From the NCBI RefSeq assembly GCF_013377235.1, contig NZ_CP016226.1:1116001-1180000 (forward strand): DNA of 64,000 bases, given 5' to 3'. The notes under the pieces were generated by a model. That model saw nothing but the letters and a program-made list of their open reading frames with translations, ran no database searches and was not told where the DNA came from. Source of the stretch: Mannheimia varigena (GTDB taxonomy: Bacteria > Pseudomonadota > Gammaproteobacteria > Enterobacterales > Pasteurellaceae). Shown here piece after piece: positions 16,548 through 24,782 of this stretch (within the stretch, counting starts at the first letter, position 1; each line of letters begins with the position of its first letter). The position numbers and the translations under genes are program-made.

Positions 16548-16850
16548 TTAACAATGCGGATTTAGCGCAATATAAATTTCGACTTTGCCGTCAGGTAAAT
16601 GCTTTTCAAAATCCTGTGTATAAGCACGTTTTAACAAGCCTTGCTTAGAACGGTTTTCAATGCTCGCCCACGTTTCCGCTAGCAAATTTTCCGTAGTTGG
16701 AATTTTCTCAAACCAGATAAAATCGTCGATCAAAATAGGGTCGTTCCCGTTTTCTGTTTCGGTTGCGATCACGGTTTGGTTTGTTTTACGGTCGTAGATT
16801 TTATAAAACGGCGGCTGTACCGTTTCGGTTATGGAGTAGAGTTTGAGCAT
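16548..16850 (-). CDS. Small hypothetical protein between dnaK and dnaJ
   Basis: I do not recognise this 100-residue soluble protein. It has no signal peptide or membrane span. The middle is acidic (ATETENGNDP) and the C-terminal part is LPDGKVEIYIALNPHC. The ATG at 16850 is preferred to a TTG two codons upstream. It points the same way as dnaK and dnaJ, so heat-shock transcription from the dnaK promoter could reach it. Its gene is framed by a dispersed palindrome and a USS on the dnaK side, which looks like an insertion into an otherwise compact operon. A real coding gene is likely but not proven. Confidence 0.5.
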   Translation of the reverse strand: MLKLYSITETVQPPFYKIYDRKTNQTVIATETENGNDPILIDDFIWFEKIPTTENLLAETWASIENRSKQGLLKRAYTQDFEKHLPDGKVEIYIALNPHC

Positions 16851-16931
16851 TTGCAAAATTTTCTTAGAATTTGACCGCTTACACAGCCTCAGAGGGGCTG
16901 GTCTAGCTGGTCTATTAATAACCTACGCAAA

Positions 16932-16956
16932 AGGGGCGTATGCAATACGCCCCTAC
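16932..16956. repeat. Dispersed palindromic repeat, copy 2
   Basis: AGGGGCGTA and TACGCCCCT pair around TGCAA, followed by AC as in the other copies. Its core GCGTATG resembles the right-hand palindrome of copy 1. It lies 16 bases after the dnaK stop and could terminate or process the dnaK message. Confidence 0.8.
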
Positions 16957-16971
16957 ATCTATTGGGAAAGA

Positions 16972-18870
16972 TTACTTGTTGTCTTTCACCTCTTCAAATT
17001 CCGCATCTACCACGCCATCATCTTTTTGAGTTTGTTGTGGTTGCTCGCCGCCTTGGGCTTTTGCTTGAGCGGCTTGCATTAGCGGTTCTGAGGCTTTGAT
17101 TAATGCTTCGATTTTCGCTTCGATGTCAGCTTTATCTTCGCCTTTTGCCGCAGTTTCTAACTCTGCAATGGCTGCTTCGATTTTCGCTTTGTCGTCTGCA
17201 TTTAACGCATCGCCTGCTTCAGTGATTTGCTTACGGGTTGCGTGAGCAATACCGTCTGCTTGGTTACGGGTTTGAACTAACTCTTCAAATTTTTTGTCTG
17301 CTTCAGCGTTCGCTTCCGCATCACGTACCATTTGTTCTACTTCTTCATCACTTAAGCCTGAAGATGCTTGGATTTTGATTTGTTGCTCTTTACCTGTGTT
17401 TTTATCTTTCGCAGACACGTTGATGATACCGTTCGCATCAATATCGAAAGTTACTTCAATTTGTGGCATACCACGTGGAGCTGGGTTAATACCTTCAAGG
17501 TTGAATTGACCTAACGATTTGTTATCTGCTGCACGTTTACGTTCACCTTGTAACACGTGGATCGTTACCGCAGATTGGTTATCTTCCGCCGTTGAGAACA
17601 CTTGCGATTTTTTGGTTGGAATCGTGGTGTTTTTCTCAATTAAGGTCGTCATTACGCCACCCATTGTTTCGATACCCAATGAAAGCGGAGTTACGTCTAA
17701 TAACAATACGTCTGTTACAGAACCGCTTAATACACCACCTTGCACTGCCGCACCGATTGCCACTGCTTCGTCCGGGTTCACATCTTTACGAGGCTCTTTA
17801 CCGAAGAAGTCTGCCACTTTTTTCTGCACTAATGGCATACGGGTTTGACCGCCCACTAAAATCACATCGTTGATTTCGCCAACCGATAAGCCAGCGTCTG
17901 CTAATGCCGTTTTTAACGGCTCTAATGAACGGTTTACTAAATCTTCAACTAATGCTTCTAATTTCGCACGAGTTACTTTGATGTTTAAGTGTTTCGGACC
18001 GGTTGCATCAGCGGTGATATACGGAAGATTTACTTCAGTTTCTTGTGCTGAAGAAAGCTCGATTTTCGCTTTTTCTGCCGCCTCTTTCACACGTTGCATC
18101 GCCATTGGGTCGTTGCGTAAATCAACACCTTGCTCTTTTTGGAACTCTTCCACTAAGTAGTTGATCACACGGTTGTCGAAGTCTTCACCACCTAAGTGAG
18201 TATCACCGTTGGTTGCACGCACTTCAAAGGTTTGCTCGCCGTCAAAGTTGTCGATTTCGATAATTGAAATATCGAATGTACCACCACCTAAGTCGTAAAC
18301 AGCGATAGTTTGGTTCTCTTTCTTAGAGTCTAAACCGTATGCCAATGCCGCCGCTGTTGGTTCGTTGATGATACGTTTTACATCTAAACCAGCGATACGA
18401 CCCGCATCTTTAGTTGCTTGACGTTGTGCATCGTTAAAGTACGCCGGCACAGTGATTACCGCTTCGGTGACCGGCTCGCCTAAGAAATCTTCTGCGGTTT
18501 TCTTCATTTTTTTCAAGATTTCAGCAGAGATTTGTGGCGGTGCTAATTTTTCGCCTTTTACGGTTACCCACGCATCGCCGTTGTCTGCTTTGCTGATTTC
18601 AAACGGCATAATTTCAATATCACGCTGTACTTCTTTATCTTCAAAACGACGACCGATTAAACGCTTAATAGCGAATAATGTATTTTTCGGATTAGTGATC
18701 GCCTGACGTTTTGCTGGCTGACCGACTAAGGTTTCTTTGTCAGTGTAAGCGATGATGGATGGCGTTGTGCGTGCACCTTCTGCGTTCTCAATTACACGAG
18801 GTTTGTCACCGTCCATTACTGCCACACAAGAGTTTGTTGTACCTAAGTCAATACCAATGATTTTACCCAT
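16972..18870 (-). CDS. dnaK: Chaperone DnaK (Hsp70)
   Basis: DnaK is the ATP-dependent Hsp70 of the cytosol. The 632-residue product begins GKIIGIDLGTTNSCVAV (phosphate-1 loop), has DLGGGTFDISI near residue 194 and VGGQTRMP near 340 in the nucleotide domain, and a substrate domain whose hydrophobic linker is DVLLLDVTPLSLGIE. It ends with a Gln/Gly-rich tail and EEVKDNK, close to the usual EEVKDKK terminus. A sigma-32 promoter is visible upstream. grpE is not in the window. Confidence 0.98.
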   Translation of the reverse strand: MGKIIGIDLGTTNSCVAVMDGDKPRVIENAEGARTTPSIIAYTDKETLVGQPAKRQAITNPKNTLFAIKRLIGRRFEDKEVQRDIEIMPFEISKADNGDAWVTVKGEKLAPPQISAEILKKMKKTAEDFLGEPVTEAVITVPAYFNDAQRQATKDAGRIAGLDVKRIINEPTAAALAYGLDSKKENQTIAVYDLGGGTFDISIIEIDNFDGEQTFEVRATNGDTHLGGEDFDNRVINYLVEEFQKEQGVDLRNDPMAMQRVKEAAEKAKIELSSAQETEVNLPYITADATGPKHLNIKVTRAKLEALVEDLVNRSLEPLKTALADAGLSVGEINDVILVGGQTRMPLVQKKVADFFGKEPRKDVNPDEAVAIGAAVQGGVLSGSVTDVLLLDVTPLSLGIETMGGVMTTLIEKNTTIPTKKSQVFSTAEDNQSAVTIHVLQGERKRAADNKSLGQFNLEGINPAPRGMPQIEVTFDIDANGIINVSAKDKNTGKEQQIKIQASSGLSDEEVEQMVRDAEANAEADKKFEELVQTRNQADGIAHATRKQITEAGDALNADDKAKIEAAIAELETAAKGEDKADIEAKIEALIKASEPLMQAAQAKAQGGEQPQQTQKDDGVVDAEFEEVKDNK

Positions 18871-18908
18871 TTTCGATTCCTCTAGTTATAAATTCAGTTT
18901 TAAAAAGA

Positions 18909-18928
18909 AACGAGATGATTTTCTCGTT
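18909..18928. other. Hairpin in the dnaK leader
   Basis: AACGAGA and TCTCGTT pair around TGATTT, about 40 bases upstream of the dnaK ATG and downstream of the sigma-32 promoter. It may stabilise the leader; no function can be assigned. Confidence 0.4.
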
Positions 18929-18940
18929 CAGACGCAACCA

Positions 18941-18971
18941 TAAATAAGGGCAAAAATGGAGGGTTCAAGGG
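18941..18971 (-). promoter_or_regulatory. Sigma-32 heat-shock promoter of dnaK
   Basis: Read leftward, CCCTTGAA (-35, 18971-18964), 13 bases, then CCCTTATTTA (-10, 18950-18941). This matches the heat-shock consensus CTTGAA, 13-15 bases, CCCCATNT at most positions. It starts transcription about 65 bases before dnaK. Confidence 0.8.
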
Positions 18972-19037
18972 CAAAACGAAAAAAATTTAAAAAAATGATA
19001 AATTTTTCGCTATTATGTAACAAAAAAACGATCAGTT

Positions 19038-19054
19038 CGCCCCTACAGATGACT
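19038..19054. repeat. Half copy of the dispersed palindromic repeat
   Basis: This 17-base stretch is the exact reverse complement of 9364-9380, including eight bases beyond the GTAGGGGCG arm. No second arm is visible, so it looks like one edge of a decayed element. Confidence 0.7.
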
Positions 19055-19084
19055 ATGTAAAATAAATAATGCAAGGAATAAAAT

Positions 19085-19423
19085 ATGAAACTCATCACTA
19101 CCATTATTCAACCCTCAAGACTAAACCAAGTGCGAGATGCACTGTCAGAAATTGGAATTCAAGGAATGACAGTCACAGAAGTAAAAGGCTTTGGCAGACA
19201 ATATGGGCATAGCGAAGAAGAACTCTCGCAAATCAAGACAATTGATTTTCGTCCTAAAATTAAAGTAGAAGTATTAGTTTCTAATTACCAAACCGATGCA
19301 GTAATTGATGCAATTTTAAACGCCTCTTACTCAGGACAAGTAGGCGATGGTAAAATTTATGTTGCTAATATTGAACAGGTTATCCGTACTCGCACCGGTG
19401 AAACAGATGATGAAGCACTTTAA
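19085..19423 (+). CDS. PII-family signal protein without the uridylylation tyrosine
   Basis: PII proteins sense ATP/ADP and 2-oxoglutarate and regulate nitrogen targets. This 112-residue protein aligns without gaps to GlnB/GlnK: TEVKGFGRQ at 31-39, GDGKI at 87-91 (Lys90 binds the phosphates), and IRTRTGE at 100-106 with Arg101 and Arg103. The T-loop differs: where GlnB has Tyr46 and Tyr51 in its TELYRGAEY segment, this protein has Glu46 and Lys51 (SEEELSQIK). It therefore cannot be uridylylated at the usual site. No amtB or glnA neighbour is present. AAGGA precedes the start. Confidence 0.9.
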   Translation: MKLITTIIQPSRLNQVRDALSEIGIQGMTVTEVKGFGRQYGHSEEELSQIKTIDFRPKIKVEVLVSNYQTDAVIDAILNASYSGQVGDGKIYVANIEQVIRTRTGETDDEAL

Positions 19424-19568
19424 ATATAAATGAGTGATTTTGATTTGAATTGATCTAATTTGATTATTATTTAAGCAAAAAGGAGAGGGAAAATATTTTC
19501 TTCTTAAAGAATCAATATTATCATTAGATTTATAGAGATTAGCCTTAAATTAGGAGGTATATCTGATT

Positions 19569-20288
19569 ATGGTTAATAAACATATCAATAAAATCATCAA
19601 TTCTTCATTTTCTCTTGCATTTTTTACACTGATTAGTTTTGCTACAGCTTATTGCTATGGCTGGAGACAAGCACTTTTTCACGGCTACCCTTGGTGGCAC
19701 GTTGAGGTTGGTAATGCCAGTATGGCAAGAAGTCTTGCTTATGTATTCATTGTTTCGGTGTTACTCTTTTTCTGCTATGCTTTAGGCTACGCTTTAATAA
19801 ATAAAGTTTTTAAACTACATTATTTTCAACATTTAGGCTGGTTAAGAGTTATTGTATTGGTTTCTGTTTTTACCATACCGGTTATTCTCACTTTCTATGT
19901 GTTTACGGGTATTGTGCCTATTTCCATTTCAATTACCTATGTTTTAGTTACCGCACTAAGTGTTTTATTTTTCCAGAAAAAGTGGAATGATACGAAACTT
20001 GATCTTGATGTCAGAAAGATGATATTAAAAGGAGATCTCCATATCTTTAATCTCTTTATCTTCCTCTATTTTTCGCTATTAGCTCTACACATTGGTTATT
20101 TAAGAGCTGGCTTACGTACTACCTATGATTATATAGAAATAGAGAACCAAAAATATTATATTCTCTCAACCAATAGTGATAATGGTTATATTATGGGGGA
20201 GAAACAAAAAGATAATGATAATTTTATTTTCTTTAATCGAAATGATCAAAGTTATTATCGTATCTATATTGAAAATTTTTCGAAATAA
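19569..20288 (+). CDS. Hypothetical multi-pass membrane protein
   Basis: I do not recognise this 239-residue protein. Five hydrophobic segments can be seen at about residues 12-32, 50-74, 90-112, 115-135 and 160-178, followed by a polar tail of about 60 residues rich in Asn, Asp and Tyr. A GGAGG-like sequence lies about 14 bases before the ATG. Base composition is more AT-rich than flanking conserved genes. The next gene, a zinc-ribbon protein, starts 23 bases later on the same strand, and the two may be co-transcribed. Confidence 0.7.
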   Translation: MVNKHINKIINSSFSLAFFTLISFATAYCYGWRQALFHGYPWWHVEVGNASMARSLAYVFIVSVLLFFCYALGYALINKVFKLHYFQHLGWLRVIVLVSVFTIPVILTFYVFTGIVPISISITYVLVTALSVLFFQKKWNDTKLDLDVRKMILKGDLHIFNLFIFLYFSLLALHIGYLRAGLRTTYDYIEIENQKYYILSTNSDNGYIMGEKQKDNDNFIFFNRNDQSYYRIYIENFSK

Positions 20289-20311
20289 ATAACCGCTTGT
20301 AAGGGGAAACT

Positions 20312-20542
20312 ATGGCATTACACCGCTGCCCGGAGTGCAGAAAACGTATCAGCGACAGCGTAGAAAGCTGTCCGCATTGTGGTTTTTCTTTCAAAGAGGC
20401 GGATTTAGAAATCTATCGCCAAAAATTAGAGCAGCGCCGATTACACAACCAAGAAGTGAACCGCAAAAGTATAAAATTACAACTGATATGGTTGGGAATA
20501 TTTGCAGCTGTAATTGGAATAGCAACAATAGTAGCTAATTAA
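20312..20542 (+). CDS. Zinc-ribbon membrane-anchored small protein
   Basis: A 76-residue protein with an N-terminal zinc ribbon (CPEC at 6-9 and CPHC at 20-23), a charged linker rich in Gln and Arg, and one C-terminal membrane span at about 55-74 (IWLGIFAAVIGIATIV). Domain order suggests a cytoplasmic metal-binding head on a tail anchor. GGGGA precedes the ATG, and a USS lies just upstream. Function is unknown. Confidence 0.75.
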   Translation: MALHRCPECRKRISDSVESCPHCGFSFKEADLEIYRQKLEQRRLHNQEVNRKSIKLQLIWLGIFAAVIGIATIVAN

Positions 20543-20601
20543 AAAAGAAAATGGGTGAAATTAAATAATTATTCACCCAAGTATTCCTTTAAATAACTAA
20601 A

Positions 20602-21012
20602 CTAAGCTTTACTGAATAATTTTGCATCGAGAGAATATTTTCCTGCACCAATAAAAATAAAGGTTAAGAATAAAACTGAGTAAAGCCCTGCTAATTCTCC
20701 GCCATTTAATAATGGTAATAAAACATTTCCTTGAGCTCCGTGAACAATGAAAAATGCGTACGCCATCATACCTGAAAGCAAAAATGCAGTCTGGCGTGTA
20801 AATAAACCTAAAATAAAGAAGATACCGCCTACAATTTCTAAAATACCTGCCGCACCGTAAATTGAGAAGAATGGTACACCGCCGTTACCGTTGGTCATCG
20901 ACATTGGGAATTCAAAGAATTTTGCCGTGCCGTGAAGTAAGAACATATAACCTGCTACGATACGGGTAATTAAAAGAGCAAGCGGTTGTAAGTTGTTTAA
21001 AGTTGAGTTCAT
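20602..21012 (-). CDS. DoxX family membrane protein
   Basis: A 136-residue four-helix inner-membrane protein of the DoxX family. Features are RIVAGYMFLLHGTAKFFEFP at the first span, a glycine-rich AAGILEIVGGIFFILGLFTR second span, and two further spans ending with KYSLDAKLF. Family members are linked to thiol and oxidative-stress handling or to quinone chemistry, but no reaction can be assigned here. It is a single-gene unit converging on the zinc-ribbon gene. Confidence 0.85.
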   Translation of the reverse strand: MNSTLNNLQPLALLITRIVAGYMFLLHGTAKFFEFPMSMTNGNGGVPFFSIYGAAGILEIVGGIFFILGLFTRQTAFLLSGMMAYAFFIVHGAQGNVLLPLLNGGELAGLYSVLFLTFIFIGAGKYSLDAKLFSKA

Positions 21013-21127
21013 AAGCTTTCCTTAAAAAATAAAAGTAACTAAACAGTTGAGGGCGTATTTTAAAGGAAAACATTTATTTGATAATCCATCAATTTTAAAA
21101 TATATTATTTCAAATAAAGAAATAATA

Positions 21128-21805
21128 TTAAGCCCTTGCTAACACCCAAACTTGAATTTCTTCAACATTCCATTTCAATAACTCGGTACAAATTGCATTC
21201 AGCGTTGAACCTGTTGTAAGTACATCATCAACAATCGCTACTCGCTTATACTCTCTGATAGGTTGATAGCTAAAAGCTCTTTTTAAATTTTTACGGCGTT
21301 GTGCTGCACTAAGATCTCGTTGCGAGATGGTCTTCCGCTGCCTTATTAAACTTTGATTATCCAACGGAATATTTAGCCATTTAGCTAACCAACGGCTTAA
21401 CAATTCGCTTTGATTAAAACCTCTCTGCCAATATCGCTGCCAAAATAACGGCACAGGCATAATCACTTCCGGCAATCTCAAACCTTGCTCCCGTTGAGCT
21501 TGTTTTATAGCTAAAAGCAATTGTCGAGCAAGGGCTTGATCGAGCCAATATTGTTGCTGAAATTTAAAGCGATGTATCCAATGAGAAAGCGGCTGTTTAT
21601 ACTCTCCCACTCGCACTAATTTTTGCCACTTAGGTTCATTTTTTAAACAATAACCGCAATAATCACGGTACGCTAAAGAACTCATTCCACAATGAGTGCA
21701 GTAAGGTGGCTTTTTCATTTGCTTTTGGCAAATGCTGCAAAATCCGTGAATACCAACTGCCAATGATTTATCACAGTGAAAACAACGAAAGCCAAATACA
21801 TTCAT
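21128..21805 (-). CDS. comF: Competence protein ComF (phosphoribosyltransferase fold)
   Basis: ComF supports DNA transfer across the inner membrane during natural transformation. The 225-residue protein begins with paired zinc-finger cysteines (CFHC, CSIC, CTHC, CGYC) in the first 55 residues. It ends with a type I phosphoribosyltransferase domain containing VAIVDDVLTTGSTLNA near 190. Its presence fits the many uptake signal sequences in this window. No match to the CRP-S competence site was identified upstream. Confidence 0.92.
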   Translation of the reverse strand: MNVFGFRCFHCDKSLAVGIHGFCSICQKQMKKPPYCTHCGMSSLAYRDYCGYCLKNEPKWQKLVRVGEYKQPLSHWIHRFKFQQQYWLDQALARQLLLAIKQAQREQGLRLPEVIMPVPLFWQRYWQRGFNQSELLSRWLAKWLNIPLDNQSLIRQRKTISQRDLSAAQRRKNLKRAFSYQPIREYKRVAIVDDVLTTGSTLNAICTELLKWNVEEIQVWVLARA

Positions 21806-21921
21806 CTTTCCTCCTTTTCTTTGCAGATTATCAAACTTAAGTCGCTTTTTTCGGACTATTTTTGTGATCTTTCTCGAAAAAAGAGTAAAATCTTACTATT
21901 GGCAACATAAAGGAAAAGCAG

Positions 21922-22734
21922 ATGAACACACCTCAAAAACCAATTAAAATTGTTTTTTTCGATATTGATGAAACCTTGTATGTAAAGCATAAAGCCTACA
22001 TTCCTACTTCTGTTACCGAGCAAGTTTTACCTCGCCTAAAAGCAAAAGGGATTATTCCTGCTATCGCCACAGGCAGAAATCACGGTTGTTTCCCTGAAGC
22101 CTTGAAACCCTATTTAAATCCCGAAACAGGCTTTGAATTATTCGTTACGATTAATGGGCAATATAATTTCTATAAAGATCAGCTTATTAGCGATTATTCC
22201 CTTAGCCGTGAGCAAATTGAGCGAATTATTCGCAAAGCTAATGAATTAGGCATTATTTATGCCTTTGTAACACCGATGACGATTGCAGTTTCTGAAACTA
22301 ATCCTATCGTTCACGAAGCGGTTTTACCGATTACGCCGAATTATTTGATTGATCCGCACTACCACGAAAAAGAGCATATTGTGCAAATGCTGCTGTTTTA
22401 TACCAAAGAGCAAACACAAGCGGTAGAAAATAGCGGAATTTTTGCAAATGATTTAAAAGAGGCTCGCTGGCACCCCAATGCGGTGGATATTCTAAGAAAA
22501 GAGAACTCCAAAGCTCGTGGTATTCAAGATGTGCTGGCAAAATTGGGGATTGATATTGAAAGCTCAATGGCATTTGGAGATGGCTTTAATGATATGGAAA
22601 TGTTACCGACTGTCGGCTTCGGTGTGGCTATGGGCAATGGCGAACCTGAGCTGAAGGCTGTGGCAGATTTCATTACAAAACCGATTGAAGAAGACGGTAT
22701 TTTATACGCATTAGAAACACTACACGTCATTTAA
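21922..22734 (+). CDS. Cof-type HAD-family phosphatase
   Basis: A 270-residue cytosolic HAD hydrolase with a C2-type cap. The nucleophile motif is FFDIDETLY near residues 12-20, motif II Thr is in AIATGRNHG, and motifs III/IV are the conserved Lys in NSKARGI and FGDGFNDMEML near 217-227. The substrate is probably a sugar phosphate or cofactor phosphate and cannot be predicted. It diverges from comF, and AAGGA precedes the start. Confidence 0.88.
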   Translation: MNTPQKPIKIVFFDIDETLYVKHKAYIPTSVTEQVLPRLKAKGIIPAIATGRNHGCFPEALKPYLNPETGFELFVTINGQYNFYKDQLISDYSLSREQIERIIRKANELGIIYAFVTPMTIAVSETNPIVHEAVLPITPNYLIDPHYHEKEHIVQMLLFYTKEQTQAVENSGIFANDLKEARWHPNAVDILRKENSKARGIQDVLAKLGIDIESSMAFGDGFNDMEMLPTVGFGVAMGNGEPELKAVADFITKPIEEDGILYALETLHVI

Positions 22735-22739
22735 ACAAA

Positions 22740-22775
22740 AAGCGGTTGTAAATTTTTATCAATTTACAACCGCTT
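22740..22775. repeat. Inverted pair of uptake signal sequences, perfect 15-base hairpin
   Basis: AAGCGGTTGTAAATT and its exact complement pair around a six-base loop immediately after the Cof-type phosphatase stop. It lacks a strong T run but is well placed to end that transcript. Confidence 0.75.
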
Positions 22776-22845
22776 GTAATCAAACAATCACATCAATAAA
22801 TAAATATCAGAGCAGTTTTGCTCTAAATACACAATTGAAGATATG

Positions 22846-22873
22846 AAAAAACCTCGCTTAAAGCGAGGTTTTC
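22846..22873 (-). terminator. Terminator of rplU-rpmA
   Basis: AACCTCGCTT and AAGCGAGGTT form a strong hairpin. On the rpmA-coding strand it is followed by TTTTTTC. Confidence 0.88.
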
Positions 22874-22893
22874 TTATTTTCATTTTGAAATGA

Positions 22894-23151
22894 TTAGTCA
22901 GCAATGATGCTTACATATTTACGGCTTTTCTCGCCTTTCACTTCAAATTTAACTTTACCGTCTGCAGTTGCAAATAAAGTGTGGTCTTTACCCATACCTA
23001 CATTTGAACCCGCGTGGAATTTAGTACCACGTTGACGAACAATGATGCTACCTGCTAATACAGATTCACCACCGAAACGTTTAACACCAAGGCGTTTAGC
23101 TTCAGAATCACGACCGTTGCGAGTTGAACCACCAGCTTTTTTAGTTGCCAT
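22894..23151 (-). CDS. rpmA: 50S ribosomal protein L27
   Basis: An 85-residue ribosomal protein whose N-terminal arm reaches the peptidyl-transferase centre. It begins MATKKAGGSTRNGRDS and contains GGESVLAGSIIVRQRGTKF, the L27 signature. It lies 20 bases after rplU in the standard L21-L27 operon. Confidence 0.98.
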   Translation of the reverse strand: MATKKAGGSTRNGRDSEAKRLGVKRFGGESVLAGSIIVRQRGTKFHAGSNVGMGKDHTLFATADGKVKFEVKGEKSRKYVSIIAD

Positions 23152-23171
23152 CTTCTAGATCTCCTCTGAAA

Positions 23172-23483
23172 TTATGCTTGAATCCCAGTGATTTTCACTT
23201 CTGTGAACCACTGACGATGACCTTGTTGTTTACGGCTGTGTTTACGACGACGGAACTTAACGATTTTAACTTTCTCGCCACGACCTTGTGCTACAACTTC
23301 AGCCACTACTTTTGCACCAGCAACTACCGGTGCACCGATTTTAACATCTTCGCCATTAACGACCATTAAAACTGAATCGAATTCAACTTTCTCACCAGTT
23401 GCGATTTCAAGTTTTTCTAAACGAACTACTTGACCTTCGCTTACACGGTGTTGTTTGCCGCCACTTTGGAAAACTGCGTACAT
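23172..23483 (-). CDS. rplU: 50S ribosomal protein L21
   Basis: A 103-residue 23S-rRNA-binding ribosomal protein, starting MYAVFQSGGKQHRVSEG and ending with the RRRKHSRKQQGHRQ basic region and KITGIQA. The frame extends seven codons upstream to another ATG at 23504, but 23483 gives the conserved start and has GGAG seven bases ahead. Confidence 0.98.
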   Translation of the reverse strand: MYAVFQSGGKQHRVSEGQVVRLEKLEIATGEKVEFDSVLMVVNGEDVKIGAPVVAGAKVVAEVVAQGRGEKVKIVKFRRRKHSRKQQGHRQWFTEVKITGIQA

Positions 23484-23497
23484 ATTTACTCCGCTAT

Positions 23498-23524
23498 GTG
23501 CCATCTGCTTTTGCGTTTAGGCAC
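23498..23524 (-). promoter_or_regulatory. Possible leader hairpin of rplU
   Basis: GTGCC and GGCAC pair around 17 bases just upstream of the rplU ribosome binding site. Ribosomal protein leaders are often autoregulatory, but this stem is only five pairs, so the call is weak. Confidence 0.3.
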
Positions 23525-23552
23525 TTAATTAATTCATAAAAATAGGGTTGCA

Positions 23553-23581
23553 ATTCTACGGAAAAAGATTAAAAAGAGCAA
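23553..23581 (-). promoter_or_regulatory. rplU-rpmA promoter
   Basis: Read leftward, TTGCTC (-35, 23581-23576), 17 bases, TAGAAT (-10, 23558-23553). This is a near-consensus sigma-70 promoter about 70 bases before the L21 start. Confidence 0.75.
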
Positions 23582-23695
23582 GCGTGATTTTGAGATATTT
23601 TTCAAATTTGCAAAAAATAATAAAAAAATAACCGCTTGTTTGATACTTAGAAATGATCTACTGCTCCGATTTTATCACAAAATCGCAATTCTTTT

Positions 23696-23723
23696 TTGAA
23701 CAACACTCAAATTAAGGTAAAAT
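23696..23723 (+). promoter_or_regulatory. ispB promoter
   Basis: TTGAAC (23696-23701), 16 bases, TAAAAT (23718-23723), about 24 bases before the ispB ATG. A perfect seven-base hairpin (CGATTTT/AAAATCG, 23667-23685) lies just upstream, between the divergent rplU and ispB promoters. Confidence 0.55.
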
Positions 23724-23746
23724 CAAGTCAATTTTCACTTTAACTG

Positions 23747-24751
23747 ATGGACTTACTGACGGTGCAACTTTCTTTAGAACAAATTCAAGCCCTTGCAAAT
23801 GAAGATATGCAAGCGGTAAATGCAGAAATTTTGGCTCAACTTAATTCGGAAGTCTTATTGATTAACCAGCTTGGGCATTACATTATCGCAGGCGGTGGCA
23901 AACGCATTCGCCCGTTAATTTCAGTGCTTGCAGCCCGCGCGTTAGGTTATCAAGGTAAAAAACATATTACAGCGGCAGCCTTTATTGAGTTTGTACATAC
24001 GGCAACATTATTGCACGATGATGTGGTGGATGAATCCGACAAACGTCGTGGGCGAGATACTGCAAATGCGGTGTTTGGCAATGCAGCAAGCGTGTTAGTG
24101 GGTGATTATATCTACACTCGTTCTTTTCAAATGATGACGGATTTAGACTCGCTTCGTGTATTAAAAGTAATGTCTTCGGCAACCAATGCGTTGGCGGAAG
24201 GTGAAGTTCAGCAATTAATGAATGTGAACGACCCAAACACCACAGAAGCAAACTATATGCGTGTGATTTACAACAAAACTGCACGTTTGTTTGAAGCCGC
24301 TACGCAATGCGTGGCGATTGCTGCTGAAGCAAGTGAAGAGGTCGAAAATGGCTTAAAAGAGTACGGTTGTTATTTAGGCACGGCATTCCAACTTGTTGAT
24401 GATATTTTAGACTACTCCGCCCAAAGTGAAAGTTTAGGTAAAAATGTAGGCGATGACTTTGTAGAAGGCAAACCAACGCTTCCGCTCTTACACGCAATGC
24501 ACACAGCGGAAAAAGCAAGCAAAACCGCTCAAGTGGAGCTGATCCGCAATGCAATTGAAAACGGTGGTGAATTGGAGCAAATTCCAGACGTTTTAGCCAT
24601 TATGACGGAACACAAATCTCTCGACTACGCAATGCAAAAAGCCCGTGAAGAAGCCCAAAAAGCGGTCGATGCGTTAGCGGTATTGCCTGAAAGTGAATAC
24701 AAACAGGCATTGATTTCACTGGCGTATTTGTCGGTGGATAGATCCTATTAA
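23747..24751 (+). CDS. ispB: Octaprenyl diphosphate synthase
   Basis: IspB builds the isoprenoid side chain of quinones. The 334-residue protein has the long-chain prenyltransferase motifs: GGGKRIRP near residue 48, the first aspartate-rich DDVVDESDKRRG near 91 and the second, DDILDYSAQSESLGKN, near 218. The residues five before the first aspartate motif (TLLHDD context) fit a long-chain product. It stands next to the divergent L21/L27 operon, the usual arrangement in enterobacteria and Pasteurellaceae. Confidence 0.94.
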   Translation: MDLLTVQLSLEQIQALANEDMQAVNAEILAQLNSEVLLINQLGHYIIAGGGKRIRPLISVLAARALGYQGKKHITAAAFIEFVHTATLLHDDVVDESDKRRGRDTANAVFGNAASVLVGDYIYTRSFQMMTDLDSLRVLKVMSSATNALAEGEVQQLMNVNDPNTTEANYMRVIYNKTARLFEAATQCVAIAAEASEEVENGLKEYGCYLGTAFQLVDDILDYSAQSESLGKNVGDDFVEGKPTLPLLHAMHTAEKASKTAQVELIRNAIENGGELEQIPDVLAIMTEHKSLDYAMQKAREEAQKAVDALAVLPESEYKQALISLAYLSVDRSY

Positions 24752-24782
24752 TTTGCAAAAAATCAGATAAATTTAACCGCTT

